This document shows, one piece after another, positions 36,634 through 45,489 of a stretch of 64,000 bases of DNA. The stretch is from DATJLY01 sp963773665 (GTDB lineage Bacteria; Pseudomonadota; Alphaproteobacteria; ATCC43930; CGMCC-115725). The stretch spans positions 310,001 through 374,000 of the forward strand of contig CAVZBZ010000004.1 of the NCBI GenBank assembly GCA_963773665.1. The letters run 5' to 3'. A program made the translations under genes and the position numbers. A model generated the notes under the pieces. That model worked only from the letters and a program-made list of their open reading frames with translations. It was not told the DNA's origin and did no database searches. Numbering within the stretch: the stretch's first letter is position 1; each line of letters opens with the position of its first letter.

Positions 36634-37353
36634 GTTGCGGTAACAGCAGTTTGTAGAAGTCCATCGCGTCAGGCTTGCCCATCAAATACCGCTTTATGAT
36701 GTAGGCGCACGCATCCGCAACCTGCAGCGGCGCGGAGTCCTGTTTTGACGCGAAATGAATTGTGTCGATGATCTTCGTAAGGGGCAGGTCTGGCGAATCC
36801 GCCATCTCACTTGCCGCGACCTTGGCCGGATTCCGCAGAAACGCATGCGCTTCTTTCAGGGTAGGCTTAACTAGGTCCGTATCCTCAGCAATGAGCATTG
36901 CGACCTCGTCCCCCGCAGTTGACCGCATCCACCGCTCTATCCCTATTTCGCAATGACCGAACGCCATCGCGTGAGACGCCACGTGAACGGCATTCTTGTC
37001 TTGATGGCCTTGGCTGCGGGCGTTCGCAGCAAATTCCGCGCGGTCGAGATACCCGAAGCTAATGGGCAGGTCGAACAGCATCGGAATCTTGGCGATCTGC
37101 TCCAGATCTCCCATCGTTTCGCCTTCGGCCATGTGTCCCGCTGGAAAAATCTGCCCCCTGAAAATAACTCAAGCGCGTGGAAGATAAATCCGGGGCGATT
37201 TTCCTCAGGAATGTAAGTCCGCACCAAGCCGCTCAGATAGTCCTCAAGTGGCTTCCACTGAATGTCTCCATGTACCAGCACGCCCGCCACCACCAGAAAC
37301 GGCTCCTGCTCCGGGTTGCCTATCCCAGCCTCGTCAATGTACGCCAGCCGCAC
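36611..37353 (-). pseudogene. DUF3800 domain protein, frameshifted
   Basis: Starts at GTG 37353 with the signature 'RLAYIDEAGIG', then 'PFLVVAGVLVHGDIQWKPLEDYL', 'FIFHALELFSGGRFFQRDTW'. After an indel near 37130 it continues in another frame 'EGETMGDLEQIAKIPMLFDLPISFGYLDR', 'FGHCEIGIERWM' and 'LQVADACAYIIKRYLMGKP'. DUF3800 proteins have an RNase-H-like fold with acidic residues (DE near the start) and no settled function; they are frequent IS1595 passengers. Confidence 0.75.
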
Positions 37354-37386
37354 GAGACGATCCTCGGTAATTCGGCGCGAGGCGCC

Positions 37387-37412
37387 AAATTGGCTTCGTT
37401 CGGTAATTTCGG
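37387..37412 (+). repeat. Third copy of the AAATTGG-TTCGTT repeat
   Basis: AAATTGGCTTCGTTCGGTAA and following TTTCGG match the copy at 34797 at nearly all positions and in the same orientation. It touches the stop codon of the cupin gene. A partial copy CTCGGTAATTCGGC is at 37363. Confidence 0.8.
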
Positions 37413-37414
37413 CG

Positions 37415-38020
37415 TCACCCGGCGGCGCCCGCCTTTTCCTCGGCGCCGATCGTGAATTTCCAGCCCAGCCGTTCCAGCGTCCGCACCATGCCCGGCCCGA
37501 ATTTCTGCGCGATGGCGGCGGCCGTCTCGGGCACGCGGTCGACGTCGTCGAAATCTTCGAGCCTGCCCTGGATGATAACGAGGAGGTGGGCATCCTCTTC
37601 CGCGACATTGACGAAGCGGCGCGTCACCCGCGGCGGCACGGCGATCAGATCGAACGGCTCGAGCACGGTCTTTTGCTCGCCCTTGTCGCCCCACTGGATT
37701 TCCCAGCGCCCGGTGAGCGCCAGAAAAGTCTCGTGCGTCTTGTAGTGGACGTGGAGGCCGGGGCCGTTGCCGGGCGGACAGGTGACGATGCCGAGGCGGA
37801 ACACGCCGGCATCGCCGCCCTCGACCGCCGGCTTCGGCGAGAGCTGCCCCGGGAGCGGCCCGGGCGACATGATGTTGCGGGTCGTGCGCGCGGTGATCAT
37901 CTCCAGCACTTCGGCGGGAATGCCGAGCGCCTCGGCATGGCGCGCCTTGACCGGCACCACGTCCGCGAACCGCGCGATGCGCGATTTCATTTCCTCCCGG
38001 CTCGGCGTCCAACGCTCCAT
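37415..38020 (-). CDS. Cupin domain protein
   Basis: 201 residues. One cupin barrel: 'GPGLHVHYKTHETFLALTGRWEIQWG' (metal-binding HxH...E motif 1) and 'EPFDLIAVPPRVTRRFVNV' (motif 2). The ends, 'ERWTPSREEMKSRIARF' and 'AAIAQKFGPGMVRTLERLGWKFTIG', are helical. Probably a metal-dependent dioxygenase or a sensor; substrate unknown. The ATG at 38020 is divergent from the glycosylase gene. Confidence 0.82.
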   Translation of the reverse strand: MERWTPSREEMKSRIARFADVVPVKARHAEALGIPAEVLEMITARTTRNIMSPGPLPGQLSPKPAVEGGDAGVFRLGIVTCPPGNGPGLHVHYKTHETFLALTGRWEIQWGDKGEQKTVLEPFDLIAVPPRVTRRFVNVAEEDAHLLVIIQGRLEDFDDVDRVPETAAAIAQKFGPGMVRTLERLGWKFTIGAEEKAGAAG

Positions 38021-38054
38021 CGCGGCCTCCCATAGCGCTCGGCCGCATCCTACC

Positions 38055-38675
38055 ATGCGGACCATGATGGCGCCCGATCTCCATCGCCGGTTCGTCGCGA
38101 CGGCCAAGGATTTGTCGCCGGCGCTCGCGCGCGACATCGCCGGATTGGGGCCGATCTGGTTTCCCGAGCGCGCGGATCATGGGCCGGCGGCATTCCTCGT
38201 GCGCTCGATCGTGGCGCAGCAGATCTCCGCGGGCGCAGCGCGCGGCATCTGGGCGCGCGTGCAGAACGCCGCGGCGGCGAGCGGCGCGACGCTTGCCGAT
38301 TATCTCGCGCGCGCCGATGTGGCGGCGCTGCGCGCCTGCGGCCTTTCCGGCAACAAGGCGAAGGCGGTGCTGGCGATCCAGGCGGCAGCATCGGCGGCGC
38401 CGTTCGATGCGCTCCGCGCGCTCGACCACAGGGCGCGCTCGGAACTGCTGTGCGCGATCTGGGGCATCGGGCAATGGACCGCCGACATGATGGCGATCTT
38501 CTACTATCACGAGCCCGACATCTGGCCGGTGGGCGATCTCGCCGTGCAGAGGGGATTTCGGGCCTATATCGGGCGGAAGAAACCGGACAAGGCGGCAACC
38601 CTCTTCGCGCCGCACCGCTCGCTCCTCGCGCTCTATATGTGGCGCTTGAAGGGCGGCGCGCTGCCGGACAAATGA
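38055..38675 (+). CDS. DNA-3-methyladenine glycosylase (AlkA/HhH-GPD)
   Basis: 206 residues. Excises alkylated bases. 'FLVRSIVAQQISAGAARGIW' and the HhH 'IWGIGQWTADMMAIFYYHEPDIWPVGDLAVQRGF', in which the Asp of 'VGDLAVQ' is catalytic. Starts at ATG 38055 (two more in-frame ATGs follow within 12 bp). It lies head-to-head with the cupin gene, and 45 bp separate it from the convergent amtB. Confidence 0.92.
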   Translation: MRTMMAPDLHRRFVATAKDLSPALARDIAGLGPIWFPERADHGPAAFLVRSIVAQQISAGAARGIWARVQNAAAASGATLADYLARADVAALRACGLSGNKAKAVLAIQAAASAAPFDALRALDHRARSELLCAIWGIGQWTADMMAIFYYHEPDIWPVGDLAVQRGFRAYIGRKKPDKAATLFAPHRSLLALYMWRLKGGALPDK

Positions 38676-38720
38676 ACAGGGGCGGCCCGCAGGCCGCCCC
38701 CATTCCCCCCGCCGCGGAAA

Positions 38721-40229
38721 CTACTGCACGGTCTCGCCGTGGAGCGCCAGGTCGAGGCCATCGAGCTCGATGTCCTGATCGACGCGCAGGCCGATCACGC
38801 CGTCGATGATCTTGAGGATCACGAGCGACACGACCGCGTCGTAGACGATCACCGCAAGCACGCCGATGCACTGGTTCACCACCTGGCCGGCATTGCCCTC
38901 GATGAGGCCCGAGGTGCCGCCATACTCGCTGATCGCGAAGACGCCGGTCAGGATGGCGCCCAAGGCGCCGCCCGCGGCATGGACGCCGAAGCAGTCGAGC
39001 GCGTCGTCATAGCCGATCGCCGCCTTGACCCACGTCACCATGATGTAGCAGACGATGGCGACGGCCGTGCCGATCGCAAGCGCGCCGGCCGGGCCGACGA
39101 AGCCCGAGGCCGGCGTGATGGCGACGAGGCCCGCGACCGCGCCCGAGCAGATGCCGATGATGGTCGGCTTGCCGCGGTGCGCCCACTCGAACAGCATCCA
39201 CACGAGGCCCGCCGTGCCGGTGGCGATCTGCGTCACCGTCATCGCCATGCCGGCCTGCATGCCGGCCGACACCGCCGAGCCCGCGTTGAAGCCGAACCAG
39301 CCGACCCACAGCAGCGAGGCGCCGATGAAGGTCAGCACGACGTTGTGCGCCGGCCCGGTATCCTTGCGCTTGCCGAGCATGAGCGCGCACATGAGCCCGG
39401 CGACGCCGGAATTGACATGCACGACCGTGCCGCCGGCGAAGTCCAGAACCTTCACCCACGCGTCGCCGTTGGCGCTGTTGAAGACGCCGTCCGGCCCCCA
39501 CATCCAGTGCGCGACCGGCGCATAGACGAAGATCGACCACAGGCCCATGAACCACAGCATCGCCGAGAACTTCATGCGCTCGGCAAATGCCCCCGCGATG
39601 AGCGCCGGCGTGATGATCGCGAAGGTGAGCTGGAACATCGCATAGACGCTCTCCGGGATGGTCGGCGCGAGCGGGTTGGGAGTGCCGATGTTCTTCGAGA
39701 CGTCGCTCAGCATGTTTTGCAGGAAGGCGCGGTCGAGCCCGCCGACGAACGGCGTGCCGGCGCGGAACGCCATGCTGTAGGTCACGACCGTATAGACCAC
39801 CGTGACGAGACAGGTGACGGCAAAGCTCGTCATCACCGTGTCGCCGACATTCTTCTTGCGCACCATGCCGCCATAGAAGAGGCCGAGCCCCGGCACCGTC
39901 ATCATCAGGACGAGCGCCATCGAGGTGAGCATCCAGGAGGTGTCGCCGGAATTGGGCGTGCATTTCTCGAGCACCGCCTTCTTCGGATCGGGATCGTTGG
40001 CGCAGGCCGGCGGTCCTTGATCCGCCGCCGCCGCCGGTGCTGCCTCGGGCGCCGCCGCCGCCGCCGCCGCCGGCGCTGCCGCGGCCGGTGCTGCCGCGAC
40101 CGCCGGAGCGCCGCCCGACGGCGCCGCCGGCTGATCCTGGGCCTGCGCCAGGAGCGGCACGGCAACGACGAGGGCGAACGCGAGAGACGGCAGAAACCGC
40201 GCCGCCCTACGAAACGAACGAAAGGACAT
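38721..40229 (-). CDS. amtB: Ammonium transporter with Ala/Pro-rich extension
   Basis: 502 residues: Sec signal peptide (1-31), an Ala/Pro-rich linker (about 32-75), an Asn-rich stretch, then the eleven-helix Amt domain with 'MVPGLGLFYGGMVRKKNVG'-like helix 1, 'FAIITPALIAGAFAERMKF', 'AGGTVVHVNSGVAGLM', 'GWFGFNAGSA' and the twin-His 'CFGVHAAGGALGAILTG'. No glnK gene adjoins it, unlike the usual glnK-amtB pair. A sigma-54-like promoter lies 65 bp upstream. Confidence 0.95.
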   Translation of the reverse strand: MSFRSFRRAARFLPSLAFALVVAVPLLAQAQDQPAAPSGGAPAVAAAPAAAAPAAAAAAAPEAAPAAAADQGPPACANDPDPKKAVLEKCTPNSGDTSWMLTSMALVLMMTVPGLGLFYGGMVRKKNVGDTVMTSFAVTCLVTVVYTVVTYSMAFRAGTPFVGGLDRAFLQNMLSDVSKNIGTPNPLAPTIPESVYAMFQLTFAIITPALIAGAFAERMKFSAMLWFMGLWSIFVYAPVAHWMWGPDGVFNSANGDAWVKVLDFAGGTVVHVNSGVAGLMCALMLGKRKDTGPAHNVVLTFIGASLLWVGWFGFNAGSAVSAGMQAGMAMTVTQIATGTAGLVWMLFEWAHRGKPTIIGICSGAVAGLVAITPASGFVGPAGALAIGTAVAIVCYIMVTWVKAAIGYDDALDCFGVHAAGGALGAILTGVFAISEYGGTSGLIEGNAGQVVNQCIGVLAVIVYDAVVSLVILKIIDGVIGLRVDQDIELDGLDLALHGETVQ

Positions 40230-40293
40230 GAGCCGACCTCCGAATGACCCTTTGCTTGAGCGCGCCGGGAAACGGCGCACCGGGGAGGGCAGC

Positions 40294-40310
40294 TACAAGA
40301 ATCGTGCCAA
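40294..40310 (-). promoter_or_regulatory. Sigma-54-like promoter of amtB
   Basis: Minus strand TTGGCACGATTCTTGTA, matching TGGCACG-N4-TTGCW at all -24 positions with GT for GC at -12. The start of transcription would be about 50 bp before the ATG. Sigma-54 and NtrC control of amt genes is standard. Confidence 0.55.
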
Positions 40311-40410
40311 GTCGCCGATGCCGGGCAAAGCGGCGCTTTCTCGCGAGTCGCGTCGTTTGCGATGAAGGAAAATGCCTGCGATTTAATCCGCGGCGTATGC
40401 GGCAGTGCGA

Positions 40411-42153
40411 TCAGTGCCGCAAAAGCAGCAGGAGCACGATCGCGAGGCCGAGGAGCGCGGCCACGCCTTGCCAGAACCGTACCGGCGCGCGCTCGAGCAG
40501 CGTCAACGGCCGGCCGAGCGCGGCGGGCGCGCGGGCCGGTCCCGCCTCCATCTCGACCGCGAATTCGCCCATGTCGTGAAACCGCTGCGCGGGATCGAGC
40601 GCGATCGCGCGGCCGATCGCGGCCTGGAGCCACGCCGGCAGATCGGGGCGAAGCGCGCACAGCTCCTTCGGCCGCGTGCGGCGCGGCGGGCTCACAGCGT
40701 CGGCATTGCCGTAAGGGTATTCGCCGGTGAAGGCGCGGAACATGGTGACGCCGAGCGAATAGACGTCAGTTGCGACGGTGCCCGGCTCGCCCGCGAACAT
40801 TTCCGGCGCCATGTAGGCGGGCGTGCCGGGGATGTTCTCGGGCGGAAAATCCTCGAGCCCGGGCACGCGCACCACGCCGAGATCGATGAGCTTCAGCGCG
40901 CCCTGGGATTCGAGGATCACGTTGTCCGGCTTGATGTCGCGATGGATGATGTTGACGCGATGCAGCGCCGCCGCCGCGCGCGCGAGCTTTACCGCGATGC
41001 CGCGCCCTTCCTCGAGCCCGAGCGACGGCCGGCGCGCGATCCGCGTTTCCAGAAGCTCGCCCTGATAGAGCGGCATGACCGTGTAGAGACAGGTCTGCCG
41101 CCCCGGCGGCATCTCGATGATGCGGCCGACCCACGGGCTTTGCACATGCGCGCCGACCCACGCCTCGCGCACGAAAGCGGCGTGATATGTCGCCACCGCG
41201 GCAACCTGGGGCTTGGGGAATTTCACCGCCACCTCGCCGCCCTCGATCTCGTCCTGCGCGCCGAACAGCCGGCTGTAGCGGCCGTCGGACAGCAGCACTT
41301 TGAGCACGAAGCCATCGATCGTCTCGCCGGCGATCGGCACCGGGATGAGCGGCAGCGCCATGATGGCGCTGCCGATGTCGGCCGATGCCGCGGTCGGCAG
41401 CGCGACGACGTCGAGCACGAGCGCGGTGCAGTTGTCGGTGCCGCCGGAATCGAGCGCGGCACGGACGAGTTCGCGCGCCGTATCCGCGGGACCGGAGCGC
41501 TCGCGCAGGATGCCGGCGATGGCTTCGTCGCTGAGGATCCCGTGCACGCCGTCGCTGCACAGCAGGAAGCGGTCGTGCAATGCCACCGGCTGCGATGCGT
41601 AGTCGAGGCGCACTTCGGTCTCGATGCCCAGGGCGCGGGTCAGGACATTCGCGCGGTGCGCGCCGCTTTCCTCGCGCACGTGGTCGGTCGTGAGGCAGGT
41701 CAGCCGATCGCCGCTCAGCCGGTAAGCGCGCGTGTCGCCGACATGGAGAATGTGCGCGATGCGGCCGCGCAGCACCAGGGCCGTGAAGGTGCATCCCATT
41801 CCCGCCAGCTTCGGATCGCGGTGCGAGAGGGAATGCATCCAGCCGTTGAGCGCGCTGGCGATGCGGGCGGCGCCGCGCCGCACCTCGACCGTCTCGGCCA
41901 GGTCGCAGAAACCGTCGAGAAATCCCCTGACCGCGGTCTCGGCCGCGACGCGCCCGCCCTTGGCGCCGCCGATCCCGTCGGCGATCGCCGCGACCACGTC
42001 GCGGCGCGGCTCGGGCAGCTCCCAGCCGAACACCGCGCCGGCGAAATCCTCGTTCTGCTCGCGCGGGCCCTTCTCGGAGGCGAATCCGACGGTTGCCCTG
42101 ACGCCCCCTCCCGGCGCCGCGGCGGTCGCTCCGATGCCCGCTTGCGTTGCCAC
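40411..42153 (-). CDS. Fused PP2C phosphatase/Ser-Thr protein kinase
   Basis: 580 residues. Residues 1-245 are a PP2C phosphatase ('FASEKGPREQNEDF', 'AIADGIGGAKGG', 'HVGDTRAYRL', 'CSDGVHGILSD', 'GGTDNCTALVLDV'). Residues ~265-540 are a Hanks-type kinase with 'VAVKFPKP' Lys, 'HRDIKPDNVILES', 'IDLGVVR' in place of DFG (DLG) and 'GTPAYMAPEMF'. The last ~18 residues are a membrane helix followed by RH. It lies between two ammonium transporter genes; the regulated target is unknown. Confidence 0.92.
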   Translation of the reverse strand: MATQAGIGATAAAPGGGVRATVGFASEKGPREQNEDFAGAVFGWELPEPRRDVVAAIADGIGGAKGGRVAAETAVRGFLDGFCDLAETVEVRRGAARIASALNGWMHSLSHRDPKLAGMGCTFTALVLRGRIAHILHVGDTRAYRLSGDRLTCLTTDHVREESGAHRANVLTRALGIETEVRLDYASQPVALHDRFLLCSDGVHGILSDEAIAGILRERSGPADTARELVRAALDSGGTDNCTALVLDVVALPTAASADIGSAIMALPLIPVPIAGETIDGFVLKVLLSDGRYSRLFGAQDEIEGGEVAVKFPKPQVAAVATYHAAFVREAWVGAHVQSPWVGRIIEMPPGRQTCLYTVMPLYQGELLETRIARRPSLGLEEGRGIAVKLARAAAALHRVNIIHRDIKPDNVILESQGALKLIDLGVVRVPGLEDFPPENIPGTPAYMAPEMFAGEPGTVATDVYSLGVTMFRAFTGEYPYGNADAVSPPRRTRPKELCALRPDLPAWLQAAIGRAIALDPAQRFHDMGEFAVEMEAGPARAPAALGRPLTLLERAPVRFWQGVAALLGLAIVLLLLLRH

Positions 42154-42157
42154 AGCG

Positions 42158-42490
42158 TCAGTCAGAATTCTTCACCGCGCAGCGATGAAACAGGAAATAT
42201 CCGCCGGTGCTCGACGCGACGACTTCCTTGAGTTGCCCCGACGCGCGGTCGAGCGTGTAGTTGCCGCCGTCCTTCGGATCGTGCCACGAAATCTCCGCCT
42301 TGCTGATGCTGGCCGGATTGGCATCGACCGTGCGTTTCACGTAGTCGATCCGGATCTGCCAGCTCGTGCCGCTCGCCGGATTGGTGCAGGTCAAAGCCGT
42401 GGCGTCGGGCTCGGCCCGCGCGCCGCCGATCGCAGCGGCCATGCCGGCCGCGACAATGCCGGCCGCCGCCCAACGCCAGGAGAGGATCAT
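42158..42490 (-). CDS. Hypothetical periplasmic protein
   Basis: 110 residues with a signal peptide (MILSWRWAAAGIVAAGMAAAIGGARA) and a mature domain 'LTCTNPASGTSWQIRIDYVKRTVDANPASISKAEISWHDPKDGGNYTLDRASGQL...TGGYFLFHRCAV'. The two Cys could form a disulfide. The fold resembles small beta-sandwich proteins. The stop is 4 bp before the PP2C/kinase start, so the two form an operon. Confidence 0.75.
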   Translation of the reverse strand: MILSWRWAAAGIVAAGMAAAIGGARAEPDATALTCTNPASGTSWQIRIDYVKRTVDANPASISKAEISWHDPKDGGNYTLDRASGQLKEVVASSTGGYFLFHRCAVKNSD

Positions 42491-42708
42491 GGTCGCACCT
42501 GCATGGCCATGATCCAGTCCTAGCCAATTCCGGCGCGCTTGCAAAGGACATGCGGGCCTCCACCGGAATGGCGCTTTTCTGACCCGGCCAGCGAATCTCT
42601 GCCCAAATTCTGGTCAGGTTGCAGATTTTTTGGTCAGCGCAGTCGCGTGCCTCGCGGAATCGTGACGCGAATCCGCATTTCGCTGTCCGCCGGGGACGGC
42701 CGCACGGG

Positions 42709-42723
42709 TGGCATGGATATTGC
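42709..42723 (+). promoter_or_regulatory. Sigma-54-like promoter of the second ammonium transporter
   Basis: TGGCATGGATATTGC has the exact TGGCAYG-N4-TTGC spacing of -24/-12 promoters. Transcription would begin near 42735, about 80 bp before the ATG. Upstream (42575-42640) CTGACC and two GGTCAG copies could be activator sites. The rest of the 325-bp spacer 42491-42815 holds nothing else that I can name. Confidence 0.6.
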
Positions 42724-42815
42724 GGACATACGGGCGGTGGTCTGCGTCACCGCCGAGACGCCATGTGTCTGCATCTCGGGCGCGCGCGGTTGGCAACAAC
42801 GGAGGGGAAAGGTCC

Positions 42816-44135
42816 ATGCTCGTACCTTCACCAAAATGGCTAGATACCGGCGACAATGCTTGGCAATTGGCGGCAGCAACCTTTGTCGGTCTGCAAAGCA
42901 TTCCCGGCCTGACGATTCTTTATGGCGGCGTCGTCAAGAAGAAATGGGCGATCAACTCGGCCTTCATGTCGATGTACGCCTTCGCTTCGGTCCTGATCGT
43001 ATGGATCCTGTTCGACTACAACATGGCGTTCGGGCCGCAATGGTTCCCGTTCCTGGGTCAGCCGATGCCGGCGCTATCGGCGGCGTTTACCCTGGGCCAG
43101 GCGACGATCCCTGCCGCAGCCTCGGGCATGCCGGAAATGGCCTTCCCGATGGCGACGCTGATGTTCTTCCAGTTCGTGTTCGCCGCCATCACGGTCATCA
43201 TTCTCGCGGGCTCGGTGCTTGGCCGCATGAGCTTCAGGGCATGGGTGATCTTCTGTCCGGTGTGGATGACGCTCGTCTATACCGTGGGGGCGTTCAGCCT
43301 GTGGGGCGGCGGCTGGCTTGCCAGCATGGGTGTCGCGGACTTCTCGGGCGGCTACGTCATTCATCTCGCCGCCGGGACGTCGGGATTCGTCGCAGCGGCG
43401 ATGGTGGGACCACGCCTCCTGGCGGATCGCGAGCATTTTCCGCCGAATAGCCTGCTGATCACATTGGCAGGCGCCGGCATATTGTGGCTCGGCTGGAACG
43501 GCTTCAACGGCGGCGACCCGTACTTCGCCAACGCCGACGCCGGCGCGGCCGTGATGAACACCAACACGGCAACCGCAGTGGCTCTCCTCGTGTGGACGCT
43601 GATGGACAAGATGGCCTATGGCAAGCCGTCGATCATCGGCGCGGTCAACGGCATGATCGCGGGCCTGGTGGCGATCACCCCAGGCGCCGGTTACGTCGAT
43701 GGCTGGGGCGCCATCATCATTGGCATCTGCGCCGGGATCATCCCCTGGTTCAGCATGAACAAGTTCCAGAAGACCAAGCTGATGATGAAGGTGGACGACA
43801 CGCTGAGCGTGTTTTCGACGCACGGCATCGCCGGTCTGATGGGCGGCCTCCTGGTCGGCATCCTCGCCAATCCGGACATGCTCATGTACATCGGCACCGA
43901 AAAGGATGCCCCGGGCGTCAGCATCACCGGCCTGCTCTACGGCAATCCCGGCCAGCTCCTGCTGCAGGTCGAAGGCGCGGCGTTCATCATCGTCTACAAC
44001 GTCATCGCCACGTTCATCATCCTCAAGGTCATCTCGTTCATCACGCCGTTGCGCATGGACGAGGCGACGCTCAAGGTTGGCGACGACGCGGTGCACGGCG
44101 AGACCGCCTATGCGATCGGTACGGAAGGCGAGTAG
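42816..44135 (+). CDS. Ammonium transporter (second Amt)
   Basis: 439 residues. No long signal extension; eleven helices with 'GLTILYGGVVKKKWAIN', 'AGSVLGRMSF', 'GGYVIHLAAGTSGFVAAAM', 'LGWNGFNGGDPYF' and the C-terminal twin-His region 'SVFSTHGIAGLMGGLLVGI', in which the second His is present as THGIAG. The GGAGGGG site 42801 is 11 bp upstream of the ATG. It is a distinct subfamily from the amtB at 38721 and may serve a different affinity or ammonium-sensing role. Confidence 0.93.
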   Translation: MLVPSPKWLDTGDNAWQLAAATFVGLQSIPGLTILYGGVVKKKWAINSAFMSMYAFASVLIVWILFDYNMAFGPQWFPFLGQPMPALSAAFTLGQATIPAAASGMPEMAFPMATLMFFQFVFAAITVIILAGSVLGRMSFRAWVIFCPVWMTLVYTVGAFSLWGGGWLASMGVADFSGGYVIHLAAGTSGFVAAAMVGPRLLADREHFPPNSLLITLAGAGILWLGWNGFNGGDPYFANADAGAAVMNTNTATAVALLVWTLMDKMAYGKPSIIGAVNGMIAGLVAITPGAGYVDGWGAIIIGICAGIIPWFSMNKFQKTKLMMKVDDTLSVFSTHGIAGLMGGLLVGILANPDMLMYIGTEKDAPGVSITGLLYGNPGQLLLQVEGAAFIIVYNVIATFIILKVISFITPLRMDEATLKVGDDAVHGETAYAIGTEGE

Positions 44136-44176
44136 TCGGACTTATTCGCCGACGCGAACCTTTCTTTGAGGTGAAG

Positions 44177-44208
44177 CCGGAGCGGCTCGTCCGCTCCGGT
44201 TTCTTTTT
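44177..44208 (+). terminator. Rho-independent terminator after amt
   Basis: CCGGAGCGG, loop CTCGT, CCGCTCCGG and then TTTCTTTTT: a perfect 9-bp stem and T tract 41 bp past the amt stop. Confidence 0.9.
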
Positions 44209-44250
44209 GCCCGGCTGGACAGCGCGCGCCGCGGCTTCCATGCTCGGCCC

Positions 44251-45465
44251 ATGACCGAGCGCCGCGTCGAGCTTCTGATCGTCGGCGGCGGGCTGGCCGG
44301 TACGACGCTGGCACTTGCCGCCGCAAGCGCCGGGATCGAGACCGCGCTCGTCGAACGCGAGCGGACCGCAACCCTTCTCGATGCGCCTTATGACGGCCGC
44401 TCGACCGCGCTCGCCTGGGGCTCGCAGCAGGTGCTAAGCGCGCTCGGCGTCTGGCCCGAGATCGAAGCCGAGGCCGAGCCGATCCGCGAGATCCGCGTGG
44501 CCGACGGAGACTCGCGCCTCTTCCTCCATTACGACCACAAGCTCGTCGGCGATCATCCGCTGGGCTTCATCGTCGAGAACCGGGTGCTGCGCCGCGCGCT
44601 TTTGTCGCGCTGCGCAGGGCTCGCGAGCCTCATCCATCGCGCGCCGATGGCGGTCGAGCGGGTCGAGTACGCCGGCGGCGCGGCCACGGCTGCGCTGTCC
44701 GACGGCAGCGTCATTCGCGCCGGGCTCGTCGCCGCCGCCGACGGCAAGGCCTCGCCGCTCCGCGCCGCGGCGAAGATCCGCACCATCGCGTGGTCCTATC
44801 CGCAGACCGCGATCGTCTGCACCGTCCGCCATGCCGAGCCCCATCGCGGCGTCGCCGTCGAACATTTTCTGCCGGCCGGACCGTTCGCGATCCTGCCCAT
44901 GACGGGGCAGCGCTCGTCGATCGTCTGGACCGAAAGATCGGCGCTCGTGCCGGCGCTTCTCGCGGCCGGCGAGACGGCGTTTCTCGGCGAGCTCGCGCGC
45001 CGTTTCGGCGATCATCTCGGCGCCATCGAAATCGAGGGGCCGCGCTGGTCCTATCCCCTGAGCTTTCTCTTCGCGACGCGCGCCACGGCGCCGCGCCTGG
45101 CGCTCATTGGCGAGGCCGCGCATCTCATCCACCCGATCGCGGGCCAGGGCTTCAATCTCGGCATCCGCGACATCGCCGCCTTGGCCCAGGCGATCGTCGA
45201 TGCGCGGCGGCTCGGCCTCGACATCGGCTCAACCGCCGTGCTGCGGCGCTACGAGGCGAGCCGCCAGCTCGATGCGGCGCTGTTGGGCGCGGTGACGGAT
45301 GGGTTGAACCGGCTCTTCTCGAACGACGCGGCGCCGGTGCGTCTGGTGCGCGACCTGGGTCTTGCCGCGGTCAACCGGGCGCCGCCCCTGAAACGGCTCT
45401 TCATGCGCCACGCCATGGGCACGCTCGGCGATCTGCCCCGCCTCGTGCGCGGCGAAAGGCTTTAG
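44251..45465 (+). CDS. UbiH/UbiF-family FAD-dependent hydroxylase
   Basis: 404 residues. Ubiquinone-biosynthesis-type monooxygenase: FAD GxGxxG 'LIVGGGLAGTTLALAAASAG', 'DGRSTALAWGSQQVL', 'GLVAAADGKASPLR' and the family's 'IGEAAHLIHPIAGQGFNLGIRDIAALAQAI'. Catalyses a ring hydroxylation in ubiquinone synthesis; which position cannot be told from the sequence. It follows the amt terminator and lies 24 bp before an SDR gene. Confidence 0.9.
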   Translation: MTERRVELLIVGGGLAGTTLALAAASAGIETALVERERTATLLDAPYDGRSTALAWGSQQVLSALGVWPEIEAEAEPIREIRVADGDSRLFLHYDHKLVGDHPLGFIVENRVLRRALLSRCAGLASLIHRAPMAVERVEYAGGAATAALSDGSVIRAGLVAAADGKASPLRAAAKIRTIAWSYPQTAIVCTVRHAEPHRGVAVEHFLPAGPFAILPMTGQRSSIVWTERSALVPALLAAGETAFLGELARRFGDHLGAIEIEGPRWSYPLSFLFATRATAPRLALIGEAAHLIHPIAGQGFNLGIRDIAALAQAIVDARRLGLDIGSTAVLRRYEASRQLDAALLGAVTDGLNRLFSNDAAPVRLVRDLGLAAVNRAPPLKRLFMRHAMGTLGDLPRLVRGERL

Positions 45466-45489
45466 TCAGCAAACCCCAGGAGGATATCG

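Larger units (their letters stand above)
34797..37412. mobile_element. IS1595-derived segment with passenger genes, bounded by dispersed repeats
   Basis: The segment holds the transposase, three small same-strand genes and a convergent DUF3800 gene, a set typical of IS1595 elements that carry passengers. Copies of AAATTGG(G/C)TTCGTTCGG lie at both ends (34797 and 37387) in direct orientation. The right copy abuts the stop codon of the cupin gene. Terminal inverted repeats and target duplication of the IS could not be found. The nested small genes use less strict codon bias than the chromosome. Confidence 0.6.

Noticed and set aside
42601..42640. CTGGTCAGGTTGCAG as a second sigma-54 promoter
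   Set aside because: The GG to GC spacing is three bases too short; the element at 42709 has the right spacing.
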